Shown piece by piece: positions 24,082 through 32,358 of a stretch of 32,358 nt of DNA; the first letter of the stretch is position 1, and the number at the start of each line of letters is the position of its first letter. Source of the DNA: an uncultured Sulfurimonas sp. (GTDB taxonomy: Bacteria > Campylobacterota > Campylobacteria > Campylobacterales > Sulfurimonadaceae). A program made the translations under genes and the position numbers. Below the pieces are notes generated by a model. It saw nothing but the letters and a program-made list of their open reading frames with translations. It did not search any database and had not been told where the DNA came from. The stretch lies in contig CALCGG010000009.1 in the NCBI GenBank assembly GCA_937900945.1, forward strand, positions 1 through 32,358, written 5' to 3'.

Positions 24082-25635
24082 ATGTTAGATCATATCTTAT
24101 CGATTTTAATTTTCTTCCCGGCATTGGCAGCAATACTTGGATTTGCGATTCAAAAAGACAGTATTCGCTCTTATGGTATAGCGGTTGGGGCAATTGAGTT
24201 CTCTTTATCTTTATTGCTTTGGTTTATGTTTGATTCAAATGCTTCTGGCATGCAGTTTATGGAAGAACTTCCATTGGTTCCAGTATTTGGAATAAACTAT
24301 ATTCTGGGTGTAGATGGAATATCTTTATTTATTATCATCTTATCAACATTTTTTACATTGATTGGTATCGCGTCTTTAGGCGAGATGAAAAACATAAAAT
24401 ATATGATTATAACTTTATTGTTTTTGCAAATGACAATGACGGGTGTTTTCGCTGCTCTTGATGCAATTGTATTTTATGTCTTTTGGGAACTTTCACTTGT
24501 GCCAATGCTTTATATTATTGGCGCATGGGGCGGCCCTTTAAGAATATACGCTTCAATCAAGTTCTTCTTGTACACATTTACAGGTTCACTTGTAATGCTT
24601 GTAGGTATGTTGTTTATGGCATATTTTTACTATCAGGCAAGCGGAGTATGGAGTTTTGCGTTACTTGACTGGTACCGTCTGATTTTACCTGAGAATTTAC
24701 AACTGTGGCTGTTTGCAGCATTCTTTGTTGGTTTTGCTATTAAAGTACCTATGTTTCCATTTCATACTTGGTTGCCATACGCTCACGGTCAGGCACCAAC
24801 AATAGGTTCTGTAATGCTTGCGGCAATTTTACTTAAAATGGGTACATACGCATTTGTCAGATTTTCATTACCGTTGTTTCCGGATGCTTCAGTATTCTAT
24901 ATGATGCCTATCGCTGTTCTTGCGATTATTATGATTATATACACTGCTATGGTTGCTTATGCTCAAAAAGACATTAAGCAGGTTGTTGCATATAGTTCTG
25001 TGTCACACATGGGTGTAATTATCCTTGGAACATTTGCATTAAATGTTGAGGGAATCTCGGGTTCAGTTTTCTTGATGCTGGGTCATGGGGTAGTTGCCGG
25101 AGCACTGTTCTTCCTTGTAGGTGTTATTTATGATAGAAGACATACAAAGATGATGAGTGAATTCGGCGGTTTAGCCACTGTTATGCCAAGATATGCGACT
25201 ATTTTTGGAATCATGATGATGGCATCAGTTGGGCTTCCTTTGACTATCAACTTTGTTGGTGAATTTTTAAGTTTCTTAGGTTTTTATCAGCAATCACATA
25301 TTCTGACGTTGATAGCAGGTTCAGGTATAGTTGTTGGAGCTATTTACATGCTCGCAGCATTTAAAAAAGTATTTTTTGGTGAAGTTACGAAAGAAGAAAA
25401 TAAGAATCTTCCAGATTTAAATAAAAAAGAATTAATCGCATTAGTTCCTTTATTGATTATAAGTATTTGGTTAGGTGTATATCCAAAACCTGTATTGGGA
25501 CCAATCAACAATAGCGTAGAGTCTATTGTTCAGTTGATGCATGATAAAGCGATTACGTCAGAAGCGAAATCTAGAATTCCAAACCTTATGAAAGATGTAA
25601 AGAGTGCAGGAAATTCTGAAGAGGGGGCAAACTAA
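24082..25635 (+). CDS. nuoM: Complex I subunit M (antiporter-like)
   Basis: 517-residue polytopic membrane subunit, about 14 helices. The helix 5 Glu is in FYVFWELSLVPMLYIIG, and the helix 7 Lys in AIKVPMFPFHTWLPYAHGQAP. The sequence QKDIKQVVAYSSVSHMG is typical of the second half-channel. A polar C-terminal tail of ~25 residues follows the last helix. The stop overlaps the nuoN ATG by one base. Its role is proton translocation coupled to quinone reduction. Confidence 0.97.
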   Translation: MLDHILSILIFFPALAAILGFAIQKDSIRSYGIAVGAIEFSLSLLLWFMFDSNASGMQFMEELPLVPVFGINYILGVDGISLFIIILSTFFTLIGIASLGEMKNIKYMIITLLFLQMTMTGVFAALDAIVFYVFWELSLVPMLYIIGAWGGPLRIYASIKFFLYTFTGSLVMLVGMLFMAYFYYQASGVWSFALLDWYRLILPENLQLWLFAAFFVGFAIKVPMFPFHTWLPYAHGQAPTIGSVMLAAILLKMGTYAFVRFSLPLFPDASVFYMMPIAVLAIIMIIYTAMVAYAQKDIKQVVAYSSVSHMGVIILGTFALNVEGISGSVFLMLGHGVVAGALFFLVGVIYDRRHTKMMSEFGGLATVMPRYATIFGIMMMASVGLPLTINFVGEFLSFLGFYQQSHILTLIAGSGIVVGAIYMLAAFKKVFFGEVTKEENKNLPDLNKKELIALVPLLIISIWLGVYPKPVLGPINNSVESIVQLMHDKAITSEAKSRIPNLMKDVKSAGNSEEGAN

Positions 25636-27143
25636 TGTTAGAATCAGTAAATGTTTCGTTAGAGTCGTTAAATTTAATAACTCTTTTGCCAATGCTAATT
25701 CCTGTAATAGGTGCATTGTTAATTTTAGTCATAGATATGTTTAAAAGTGGACAGGACAAATCATTATATGTAATGATAGCTATTATCTTTTTATTTATGG
25801 ATTTTGCATCATTGGTAGACTCAGCAGGTGCCTTTAGTCAAGATGGAACAGTTATGGGTGTGTTTAATGTTATGCTTATAGATGGTTTAGCAATATTGTC
25901 TCAGTTTATTATAGTTGGGGCATCTATAGTGTTTATACCACTTTCATTGACATCAAAAAGATTTCATGAGTTCTCTTATCCAGAGTTTTTTGCACTTTTC
26001 TTGTTTATGATTGCAGGCTTTCAGTTTATGGTTGCAACGGATAATTTAATTCTTATCTTTGTTGGATTAGAAACAGCATCTTTAGCACTTTATACTTTAA
26101 TTGCTATGCATAATCGTGATAAATCATTTGAAGCGGCAGTGAAGTATTTTACAATGGGTGCTCTTGCAGCTGCATTTTTCAGTTTTGGTTCTATGGTATT
26201 TTATGCCCTTACCGGTTCTGTTGAGATTAACCAGATAGCAACAGTATTGGCAGGAAATGGATATGCTGACATAGCTTATGTATTAGTTGCTGTTACATTT
26301 ATGCTTGCTTCACTTGGATTTAAATTATCACTTGTCCCATTTCATACATGGGCACCGGATGTTTACGAAGGTTCAAGTGCGTCTATGGCAGGATACATGT
26401 CAATTGTTCCAAAAATAGCAGGTTTTATTGTTGCTATGAGAATCTTTGAATTTTTAATTCATAGTGGTGTAGAATGGCTGGAAGTAGTTTTATATATCTT
26501 TGTGGTTGTAACTATGACAGCTGCAAACATGTGGGCATTGGTTCAAACAGATGTTAAAAGAATGCTTGCATACAGTTCAATCTCACATGCAGGTTTTGTT
26601 ATGGCTGCTATACTCATAGGAACTACACAATCAAACAGTGCATTATTTTTATATTGGGTATTGTTTGCATTTACAAACCTTGGTTCTTTTGCGATGTTAT
26701 GGATTTCTCGTCAAAAAAATATTCCATGGTATCAAACATCAGATCACAGCTATAATAAATTTGCCGGTATGATTAAAACATCACCGATAGCAGCAGTAAT
26801 TATGGCTTTATTTATGTTGAGTCTAGCCGGCGTTCCTCCTTTTGCTCTGTTTTGGGGTAAATTATATATGATTTCTTCTGCTGTAAATGCGGGCTATAAT
26901 GCCTTAGCATTGATTATGGCATTAAATTCAGCGATAGCAGGTTATTATTATTTGAAACTAATAATTTACATGTTTATGAAGGAACCAATAGTTGGAGCAG
27001 ACGAGCAAGTGTTTACAAATAACTCTTCATTGCCTCTTCGCAGTATAATTGGTTTTGCAGCTATTGGAACTGTATTTGCTTTTATATTAGTAAATCCTTT
27101 ATTGGAATTTATTACTTCGTTTGTATATAATAGCGGGTATTAA
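25635..27143 (+). CDS. nuoN: Complex I subunit N (antiporter-like)
   Basis: 502-residue polytopic membrane subunit, the antiporter-like pump nearest NuoK. Conserved residues are kept: Glu in VGLETASLALYTLIA, Lys in GFKLSLVPFHTWAPDVYEG and the TDVKRMLAYSSISHAG motif. Last gene of the complex I cluster. A hairpin-rich spacer of about 100 bases separates it from pflA, with no clean intrinsic terminator, so read-through into pflA is possible. Confidence 0.96.
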   Translation: MLESVNVSLESLNLITLLPMLIPVIGALLILVIDMFKSGQDKSLYVMIAIIFLFMDFASLVDSAGAFSQDGTVMGVFNVMLIDGLAILSQFIIVGASIVFIPLSLTSKRFHEFSYPEFFALFLFMIAGFQFMVATDNLILIFVGLETASLALYTLIAMHNRDKSFEAAVKYFTMGALAAAFFSFGSMVFYALTGSVEINQIATVLAGNGYADIAYVLVAVTFMLASLGFKLSLVPFHTWAPDVYEGSSASMAGYMSIVPKIAGFIVAMRIFEFLIHSGVEWLEVVLYIFVVVTMTAANMWALVQTDVKRMLAYSSISHAGFVMAAILIGTTQSNSALFLYWVLFAFTNLGSFAMLWISRQKNIPWYQTSDHSYNKFAGMIKTSPIAAVIMALFMLSLAGVPPFALFWGKLYMISSAVNAGYNALALIMALNSAIAGYYYLKLIIYMFMKEPIVGADEQVFTNNSSLPLRSIIGFAAIGTVFAFILVNPLLEFITSFVYNSGY

Positions 27144-27153
27144 TCACTCTATT

Positions 27154-27221
27154 TGCCTCGAAGGAGGCACCTTTAGTGCCATAGCGGCTAGCGTAGCTAA
27201 GTGGGCTTTGCTCAATTAGCG
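27154..27221. repeat. Hairpin-rich intergenic element between nuoN and pflA
   Basis: TGCCTC-gaag-GAGGCA (27154-27169) is a 6-bp tetraloop hairpin. Its right arm overlaps the left arm of a second hairpin, GGCAC-cttta-GTGCC (27166-27180), so only one can form at a time. A TAGC-gta-GCTA stem follows (27189-27199), then a GGGC-ttt-GCTC wobble stem (27204-27214). TAGCG occurs at 27182, 27189 and 27217. The tract is clearly more GC-rich than its flanks and no T-run follows. It looks like a dispersed palindromic repeat or an attenuator-like RNA. Confidence 0.5.
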
Positions 27222-27247
27222 TTTAAATGAGTAAAAAGGAAGGAAAT

Positions 27248-29614
27248 TTGTTTAAATGGATAATCCTTCCTCTACTCTGCTTTAATCTCGCAGCACTAGA
27301 AGTTTCGATGACTGGTGCTAAAGAGAACTTTCAAGATTATTCAACACTGCATATTAAAGAAAAAGATAAGTTTATTTGTGAAGAACGCAAAGATGATTTT
27401 GATGAAACAATTCAAATAATTTGTGCATTTTCAAAGCAACCGACACAAAATTTTAGAAAATTACAAAATGATTTTTTTGAGATAGACAGTGTGCTTAAGA
27501 ATAAAATGTTTTTCTTAATAATCACACCAATGTATAAAATTAAACTATACCCTATGATTTTTGATTTATCCAGTGATGACAGTGTTTACCAAGCGCATGT
27601 TAAATTGTCAAATCATTGGATGGCTGTTGGTTATAAAGATCAATTACCGTACATGAAAAATGATAAAATCTCAGACAATGCAATCAATTTCCCTTTTTTC
27701 TTAAGCAAAGACAAGTTACCTTTTGTCGGTGGGCTAGATATCAAAGGTAATCCAATCCATATTAATAAAGTCAAAGATGTGACTGATTATTTAGAGATTA
27801 AAAAATATTATAAAGATAAAAGGTATGAAGAAGCCCTTCCTCTGATAACTGAAATTATCGAAAAATATCCAGATACATTATTTATGAGTGAATTGCTACT
27901 TTACAAAATAAGAGTATTTAATGAGCTTAAGAAGTATGATTCTTTAATCTCTGTGTCAAAAGAGTATTTAAGGGAGTACTCATCGGATGAAAATGTACCA
28001 GAAGTGTTGTCACTTACAGCAAGGGCATATGGAAAAAATGGATTGGATATTGATGCTGATTATTTTTATGACAGACTCTTCAGTGAACATGAAAACTCAC
28101 CTTTTACTAAATGGGGTTATATTTATAGAGGTGAAATGCTTGAAGAGTCCGGAAGCTCAAGCAAAGCAATAGAACTTTATCAGCGGGCACTTCAAGAAAC
28201 AGAGGATATTACAATTGCGGCAACTGCTGCATTTGATTTGGCAAAATATAAAATTTCATACTCAATTGCTAAAGAAGCATCTCTATATGTAGACAAAATT
28301 CTAAATGCAAAACCGGACTTTTTTATGAGTAAACAAGATGAATCATTAGTCATGATGGATAATTTTATAGTAGAAAATGATTTTTTAACAGCAGCACTCA
28401 TCGCTCAATCTCTTTTAGCCGAGATGAAAGGCAGTGAAGAGAATTACGAAGAGTTATTAAAAAACAGGGCTATCTGGTTAAGCAAAACTGACAAAAAAGA
28501 AGATGCACTGCAAGCAATCAATGAATATATAAAAAAGTATAAAGACGGTTCCTATATTGATGAGATACAAATTGCCAAAGATGCTCTGTTTTTTGATTTA
28601 AGTGATAAGGCAGATGCTAATTTATCTACAAAACTTTCAGAATATAATCAACTCATTGATACCTACACCAATGATACCATAGGAAACAAAGCGATGTACG
28701 AAAAAGCGAAGTTACTTTTAAGCCATGGTCTATACAGTGATGTATTGGGGTTGAAGGAAAGCATTCTGGTGCTTGATAAGGAAATCTATCCTGACACACA
28801 GGAAATTGTTAAAGAGTCTGCTGTGGGAATTATGAAAAGGGCTTTGAAACAAAAAGAGTGCCAAGAGGTATTAAATATCTCATCTGATTATAATATTACA
28901 CTCTCAAGTGATTGGGATGAAGGCTTATATGATTGTTTTATGAAAGGTGCTGATTTTACGGCTGCAAAAAAAATAGCATCTGATAATATACAATCAACAG
29001 ATTTGCAGTTGAGAAAAAAATGGCTTTACAGATATATAAAAGTTGATTTTGCAACTGGAAATTATAGTGAATTGATTGATGCATCAAAAGACTTGTTGGT
29101 GCTGATAGAAGAGGATAAAGATTCACAATATGAAGATGTATACAGAATTTTATTTGATACCTATGCTAGACTGGAAAACAAAGATAAAATGATAGAAACT
29201 ATTGCAAAAGTACAAAAAATATATGGAATAAATTATAAAGATACAGACAGATATGTAGCAGTCATGACAATAGGCAGTGAATTTAAAGATGACAATATAA
29301 TCATCAAATACGCAACTCAAGTGATTGATATACAAACATCATCCAATTCTTTCGCTCAAAGTCCGTTTGTAGAATTCACCCTCTATCAGGCATACATCAA
29401 TAAAGATGATTTTAATAAAGCCCTGGATGTGATAAAGTTGCTGAACACAGTAGATTTAAGCAAAGAACAAAGATCAAGACAAAAATATCTTTTAGGAACT
29501 GTATACAGCAGATTGTGGAGAGATGATGAGGCAAAGCAGGCATATCAAGAAGCTATAGATGCGAATCCAAAGTCTGCTTGGGCAAAGCTAGCACAAGGTG
29601 CTATGAATATTTAG
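27248..29614 (+). CDS. pflA: Paralysed flagella protein A (periplasmic TPR-type motor scaffold)
   Basis: 788 residues from TTG 27248. An N-terminal signal peptide (FKWIILPLLCFNLAALE) precedes an immunoglobulin-like or beta region (~30-170). A long array of helical TPR/Sel1-like repeats follows to the C-terminus, ending with a typical TPR (AKQAYQEAIDANPKSAWAKLA). Length and place after nuoN match PflA of Campylobacter jejuni (Cj1565c) and Helicobacter pylori (HP1274). There PflA is a periplasmic part of the large flagellar motor disk that works with PflB to recruit stators. An ATG at 27227 lies seven codons upstream but has no Shine-Dalgarno, whereas AAGGAAGGA sits just before the TTG, which I prefer. 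The last 14 bases overlap convergent miaA. Synteny is the strongest evidence. Confidence 0.83.
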   Translation: MFKWIILPLLCFNLAALEVSMTGAKENFQDYSTLHIKEKDKFICEERKDDFDETIQIICAFSKQPTQNFRKLQNDFFEIDSVLKNKMFFLIITPMYKIKLYPMIFDLSSDDSVYQAHVKLSNHWMAVGYKDQLPYMKNDKISDNAINFPFFLSKDKLPFVGGLDIKGNPIHINKVKDVTDYLEIKKYYKDKRYEEALPLITEIIEKYPDTLFMSELLLYKIRVFNELKKYDSLISVSKEYLREYSSDENVPEVLSLTARAYGKNGLDIDADYFYDRLFSEHENSPFTKWGYIYRGEMLEESGSSSKAIELYQRALQETEDITIAATAAFDLAKYKISYSIAKEASLYVDKILNAKPDFFMSKQDESLVMMDNFIVENDFLTAALIAQSLLAEMKGSEENYEELLKNRAIWLSKTDKKEDALQAINEYIKKYKDGSYIDEIQIAKDALFFDLSDKADANLSTKLSEYNQLIDTYTNDTIGNKAMYEKAKLLLSHGLYSDVLGLKESILVLDKEIYPDTQEIVKESAVGIMKRALKQKECQEVLNISSDYNITLSSDWDEGLYDCFMKGADFTAAKKIASDNIQSTDLQLRKKWLYRYIKVDFATGNYSELIDASKDLLVLIEEDKDSQYEDVYRILFDTYARLENKDKMIETIAKVQKIYGINYKDTDRYVAVMTIGSEFKDDNIIIKYATQVIDIQTSSNSFAQSPFVEFTLYQAYINKDDFNKALDVIKLLNTVDLSKEQRSRQKYLLGTVYSRLWRDDEAKQAYQEAIDANPKSAWAKLAQGAMNI

Positions 29615-30506
29615 AGAAGATAATCCCTTCTAGCTTATCAAGCGGTGCATTTATAATATCCGTAAACTGAGTGCGGTTAAAAGTTTGTTGTCTTTTTGCA
29701 AGTTGCGCTGTGTGGGTTGAGATATTTTCAAGCATTTGTTGTTTTGTAACTTTTCCGTCTAAATATTCCAGCACTTCTATGATGCCGATAGAATTCATGG
29801 CATGGGGGAGTCTTGTATATTTTTGTTCTAAATAACATACTTCATCAATGAGCCCAAGTTCAAGCATTTTATGGGTTCTCTTTGAAATCCTGTCTCTTAA
29901 AATTTGCCTATCGACTTCAATATTATAAATATCCAAATTTTCTATAATTGGCTTTGGAGGGTTCTGTTTAAACCATTCGGTAGGAGCGAGTTTTGATGCT
30001 TCATAGATTAGAAGTATTTTTTCTATTCTGTAACTGTCGTTAGTGCTGATATTTTTCATATATACCGAGTCAAGATTATACAAAAAATTATAGCACTCTT
30101 GCAGATTTCTCATTTTCATCTTCACATGTGAAGCAACTTCTTTGCTAATTACTGGAACATCGGAGAGACCCTGTACCAAAGATTTTAAATAAAAAGAAGT
30201 TCCTCCCACAATGACAAGATTTCTATTATCCTGCCTACATGTAGATAAGACTTCTTTGTATATATCTATAAATATGTCAACACTAAAATACTCATCAGGG
30301 TGTAAAACATTGATACCAAAATGTTTTACACTTGAGAGTTCTTTTTGTGAGGGCTTAGCGGAGACAATATCGATTTCTTTGTAGATGCTCAGAGAATCGA
30401 TAGATAAGATATAAGCATCCGTTTTTTTCGCAATTTTGATTGCCAAATCACTTTTCCCCGATGCCGTAGGACCAATAATCGCGAGTTGTTTTATATCTGA
30501 AATCAT
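29601..30506 (-). CDS. miaA: tRNA dimethylallyltransferase
   Basis: 301-residue enzyme that transfers a dimethylallyl group to A37 of tRNAs reading U-starting codons. P-loop IIGPTASGKS (10-19), the DSLSIYKEIDIVSAKPS block (37-53), GGTSFYLKSL and the C-terminal RQQTFNRTQF are all family landmarks. Length is normal. The 3' end overlaps convergent pflA by 14 bases. Its start is unusual: no Shine-Dalgarno precedes the ATG, and a TATAAT (complement of 30513-30518) sits so close that the transcript might begin at or next to the start codon. mqnP is divergent, 68 bases away. Confidence 0.95.
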   Translation of the reverse strand: MISDIKQLAIIGPTASGKSDLAIKIAKKTDAYILSIDSLSIYKEIDIVSAKPSQKELSSVKHFGINVLHPDEYFSVDIFIDIYKEVLSTCRQDNRNLVIVGGTSFYLKSLVQGLSDVPVISKEVASHVKMKMRNLQECYNFLYNLDSVYMKNISTNDSYRIEKILLIYEASKLAPTEWFKQNPPKPIIENLDIYNIEVDRQILRDRISKRTHKMLELGLIDEVCYLEQKYTRLPHAMNSIGIIEVLEYLDGKVTKQQMLENISTHTAQLAKRQQTFNRTQFTDIINAPLDKLEGIIFSKYS

Positions 30507-30512
30507 TGTGAA

Positions 30513-30518
30513 ATTATA
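30513..30518 (-). promoter_or_regulatory. miaA: -10 box of miaA, possibly leaderless
   Basis: The complement reads TATAAT, ending seven bases before the miaA ATG. Transcription from this box would start at about the A of the ATG. No ribosome binding site is present between them and no convincing -35 is seen. A more distant promoter inside mqnP's leader is the alternative. Confidence 0.35.
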
Positions 30519-30574
30519 TCATTTTAAATCAACTTTAGATAAAATGGCTATCAATTGTTCTCAAAGGGTTAAAG

Positions 30575-31435
30575 TTGCAAAAATATATCAATAAACTAAA
30601 AGTTTTTCATGAATTAGTAATGTTTCAACACTCTATATTCTCACTTCCTTTTATTTTTATAGCGATGATTGTTGCTGCGGATGGATGGTTTGGTTTTTGG
30701 TTACTGTTTATGGGTGTTTTAGCGGCAGTAAGTGCAAGAAACTTTGCGATGGGATTAAACAGATATGCAGACAGAGACATAGATAGCCTGAATCCTAGAA
30801 CTGTAAATCGTCCAAATGTTGATGGAAGACTTGACGGTTATAGCATTTTGATTTTTATTTTTGTAAATGCTTTGGTTTTTATCGCAGTAGCATATATGAT
30901 TAATCCACTTGCGCTCTACCTAAGTGTTCCGATTCTTGTTGTTTTGGGAAGTTACTCCTATTTTAAAAGATTTTCATCATTAGCACATGTTGTGTTGGGC
31001 GTATCTCTTGGCCTTGCTCCAATCGCCGGAGTAGTTGCTGTTCAAGCATCAATTCCGGCATGGTCGGTAATTTTGAGTTTGGGTGTAGTTTTCTGGGTGG
31101 CCGGTTTTGATTTACTTTATTCCCTTCAAGATATAGAATTTGACAAAAAAAATAATCTTTATTCTATTCCCTCACGCTATGGAGCAGATGCCACTCTTTT
31201 TATAGCGGCACTCTTTCACATGTTGAGTGTAATCTTTTGGGCACTTTTTGCCTGGGTAGCTGGACTTGGAATCTTTGCCTTTATAGCAGTGATTCTAAGT
31301 GCAGGGATGCTTGCGTATGAGCACAAACTTGTCCGTCATGATTTCACAAAAATTGACCATGCTTTTTTTACTGTGAACGGCTATCTTGGAATTGTATTTT
31401 TTGTATTGATTGTTTTAGATAGGGCTCTTTCATGA
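30575..31435 (+). CDS. mqnP: UbiA-family prenyltransferase of menaquinone synthesis (MqnP type)
   Basis: 286-residue integral membrane prenyltransferase, about eight helices. Two Asp-rich motifs that bind Mg-prenyl diphosphate are visible: NRYADRDID (62-70) and YSLQDIEFD (182-190). In futalosine-pathway bacteria, including Campylobacterota, MqnP attaches the polyprenyl tail to 1,4-dihydroxy-6-naphthoate. Menaquinone is the quinone complex I would reduce here. UbiA (4-hydroxybenzoate) is the near alternative, but a ubiquinone pathway is not expected in this group. Start TTG is six bases after AAAGGG (30563-30568). The stop overlaps the next ATG (ATGA), so translation is coupled. Confidence 0.85.
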   Translation: MQKYINKLKVFHELVMFQHSIFSLPFIFIAMIVAADGWFGFWLLFMGVLAAVSARNFAMGLNRYADRDIDSLNPRTVNRPNVDGRLDGYSILIFIFVNALVFIAVAYMINPLALYLSVPILVVLGSYSYFKRFSSLAHVVLGVSLGLAPIAGVVAVQASIPAWSVILSLGVVFWVAGFDLLYSLQDIEFDKKNNLYSIPSRYGADATLFIAALFHMLSVIFWALFAWVAGLGIFAFIAVILSAGMLAYEHKLVRHDFTKIDHAFFTVNGYLGIVFFVLIVLDRALS

Positions 31436-31953
31436 GCATTCGCTTAGTCCCTGCTCCAATCAGTATAGTTTTCAGTGAGGTTGATGTAGATAGCGAAAAT
31501 TTTATGAGAGAATATCATCAGCTTAGTGAGTCAGATGATGATCCGATTAGTCAATGGCTAAAACTTGCTAAAGCAAAAGGGGACACTTCTGATAGTGACC
31601 CGATTTTACTAAATCTTGTAGTGGAACTTCACAGAAAGATAGATGCCTTAGAAATGTTTTTGAAAAATGAGCAGCCAAAAAGAATTTCATTGACCAATGA
31701 AGCCAATATAATTTCGATAGGTTTTGAGTATTTTAAGTTAGGTGAAGAGATTTTAGAAGTGCAGAAAGAATACTATGGCAGAATACAAATGCCGGTTCAT
31801 CCCAAAAGAGATGTAGCTGTTTTTTTTCAAGCCCAGAGTAAAACACTGGCAAAAATTACAAAAATGCATGAAAGAGATGAAAAAGAGTGGGCTGCATATT
31901 TGACCGCAAGAGAAAGGGTGCTAATTCGTGAAGCAAAAGAGAATAAACAATGA
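31432..31953 (+). CDS. Possible PilZ-like protein, unknown function
   Basis: 173-residue soluble protein. A helical N-terminal part contains DPILLNLVVELHRKIDAL (57-74). The C-terminal half begins RISLTNEANIISIGFEYF and GEEILEVQKEYYGRIQMPVH, which resembles the spacing of a PilZ-like beta-barrel, followed by a long C-terminal helix (HERDEKEWAAYLTARERVLIRE). The canonical c-di-GMP ligands (RxxxR and D/NxSxxG) are not convincingly present, so a degenerate PilZ domain is only a hypothesis. Translationally coupled at both ends: ATGA with mqnP and ATGA with the next gene. Confidence 0.6.
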   Translation: MSIRLVPAPISIVFSEVDVDSENFMREYHQLSESDDDPISQWLKLAKAKGDTSDSDPILLNLVVELHRKIDALEMFLKNEQPKRISLTNEANIISIGFEYFKLGEEILEVQKEYYGRIQMPVHPKRDVAVFFQAQSKTLAKITKMHERDEKEWAAYLTARERVLIREAKENKQ

Positions 31954-32358
31954 ATTTTGAGTCAATACCCATAGAATATATCGTAGTTGCTATGGCAGCT
32001 ATGATTTTATTTCTTCTATATTATGTATTTACAAAAGATTCTGAGTACCGTAAAAATATTCATTCAGTAGCATCAGTAGTTGAAGAATTAAATAGAGATT
32101 TATATTATTTAAAAAAGAAATTAGGTGAGAGCGAAAAAAATCTGGAACAAAATTCAACTCATATGAGTGATGAAGAGATATATCAAGAAGTTGAGAGAAC
32201 AGTTTATGACATGGTTCAGCCTCTCTCTTTGGGTTTAAAAAAAATGCAAGAAAATTTACATGCAATAGATTCTCATATAGATTCAAGACTTTCATCACTA
32301 GAGACCGGGGTGAAGCAAATCTCTATCCCATCTTCTGTGCATGGTAATGATGATGAAA
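31950..32358 (+). CDS. Membrane-anchored coiled-coil protein, 3' end cut by window
   Basis: The frame is open from ATG 31950 to the window end (136 codons seen), so the stop lies outside. One N-terminal transmembrane helix (YIVVAMAAMILFLLYYVF, about 10-27) is followed by a charged heptad-like region (VVEELNRDLYYLKKKLGESE, then EVERTVYDMVQPLSLGLKKM). The C-terminal part looks cytoplasmic and helical. The start overlaps the previous stop (ATGA). No family recognised; the layout would suit an envelope or cell-division-associated bitopic protein, but this is inference. Confidence 0.65.
   Translation, partial: MNFESIPIEYIVVAMAAMILFLLYYVFTKDSEYRKNIHSVASVVEELNRDLYYLKKKLGESEKNLEQNSTHMSDEEIYQEVERTVYDMVQPLSLGLKKMQENLHAIDSHIDSRLSSLETGVKQISIPSSVHGNDDE

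Noticed and set aside
1-32358. CRISPR arrays, tRNA or rRNA genes, insertion sequences
   Set aside because: No regularly spaced repeats, cloverleaf-like segments, rRNA-like tracts or transposase-like frames were seen.

Overview
The window is AT-rich bacterial DNA with tightly packed genes. It most resembles a Sulfurimonas-type member of the Campylobacterota (Epsilonproteobacteria). The basis is a 14-gene complex I operon without classical NuoE and NuoF, a flagellar pflA gene directly after nuoN (as in Campylobacter and Helicobacter), and an mqnP-type prenyltransferase of the futalosine menaquinone route. Assignment is from recognised protein families and gene order, not from a database search.

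Region 1 (1-9486) is a mixed housekeeping and accessory block. It starts inside aguB (polyamine synthesis). Next come a small Lys-rich minus-strand gene, a protein with a C-terminal J domain, and a minus-strand pair made of a Y-family polymerase and a DUF234 putative nuclease. These are followed by a 52-residue four-cysteine protein, a lipoprotein, endonuclease IV (nfo), an AAA+ ATPase, a 59-residue acidic protein and an OlsF-like two-domain acyltransferase. The lipoprotein and the AAA+ ATPase have no ATG, GTG or TTG at their natural starts. Their best starts are ATA and ACG, each behind a Shine-Dalgarno sequence.

Region 2 (9487-27143) is the complex I operon, in order nuoA, B, C, D, a 73-residue protein in the nuoE slot, a 664-residue flavoprotein in the nuoF slot, two tandem nuoG paralogues, then nuoH, I, J, K, L, M, N. 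The nuoF-slot protein joins a relic of the NuoF iron-sulfur domain to a GltD/NfnB-like NAD(P)H oxidoreductase. The two NuoG proteins keep all their cluster motifs but differ by two inserts. The operon encodes a proton-pumping quinone reductase with a rebuilt electron-input module. Its leader carries a promoter-like -10 box and a perfect 10-bp palindrome next to the nuoA ribosome binding site.

Region 3 (27144-32358) begins with a short, comparatively GC-rich spacer that can form two mutually exclusive hairpins. Then come pflA (periplasmic flagellar motor scaffold), convergent miaA (tRNA modification) and divergent mqnP. mqnP is translationally coupled to a possible PilZ-like protein and to a membrane-anchored coiled-coil protein that runs off the window.

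No tRNA, rRNA, insertion sequence or CRISPR array was seen. No stretch longer than 300 bases lacks a gene. The longest gap is 9487-9723, and it holds an inverted repeat and the nuo leader.
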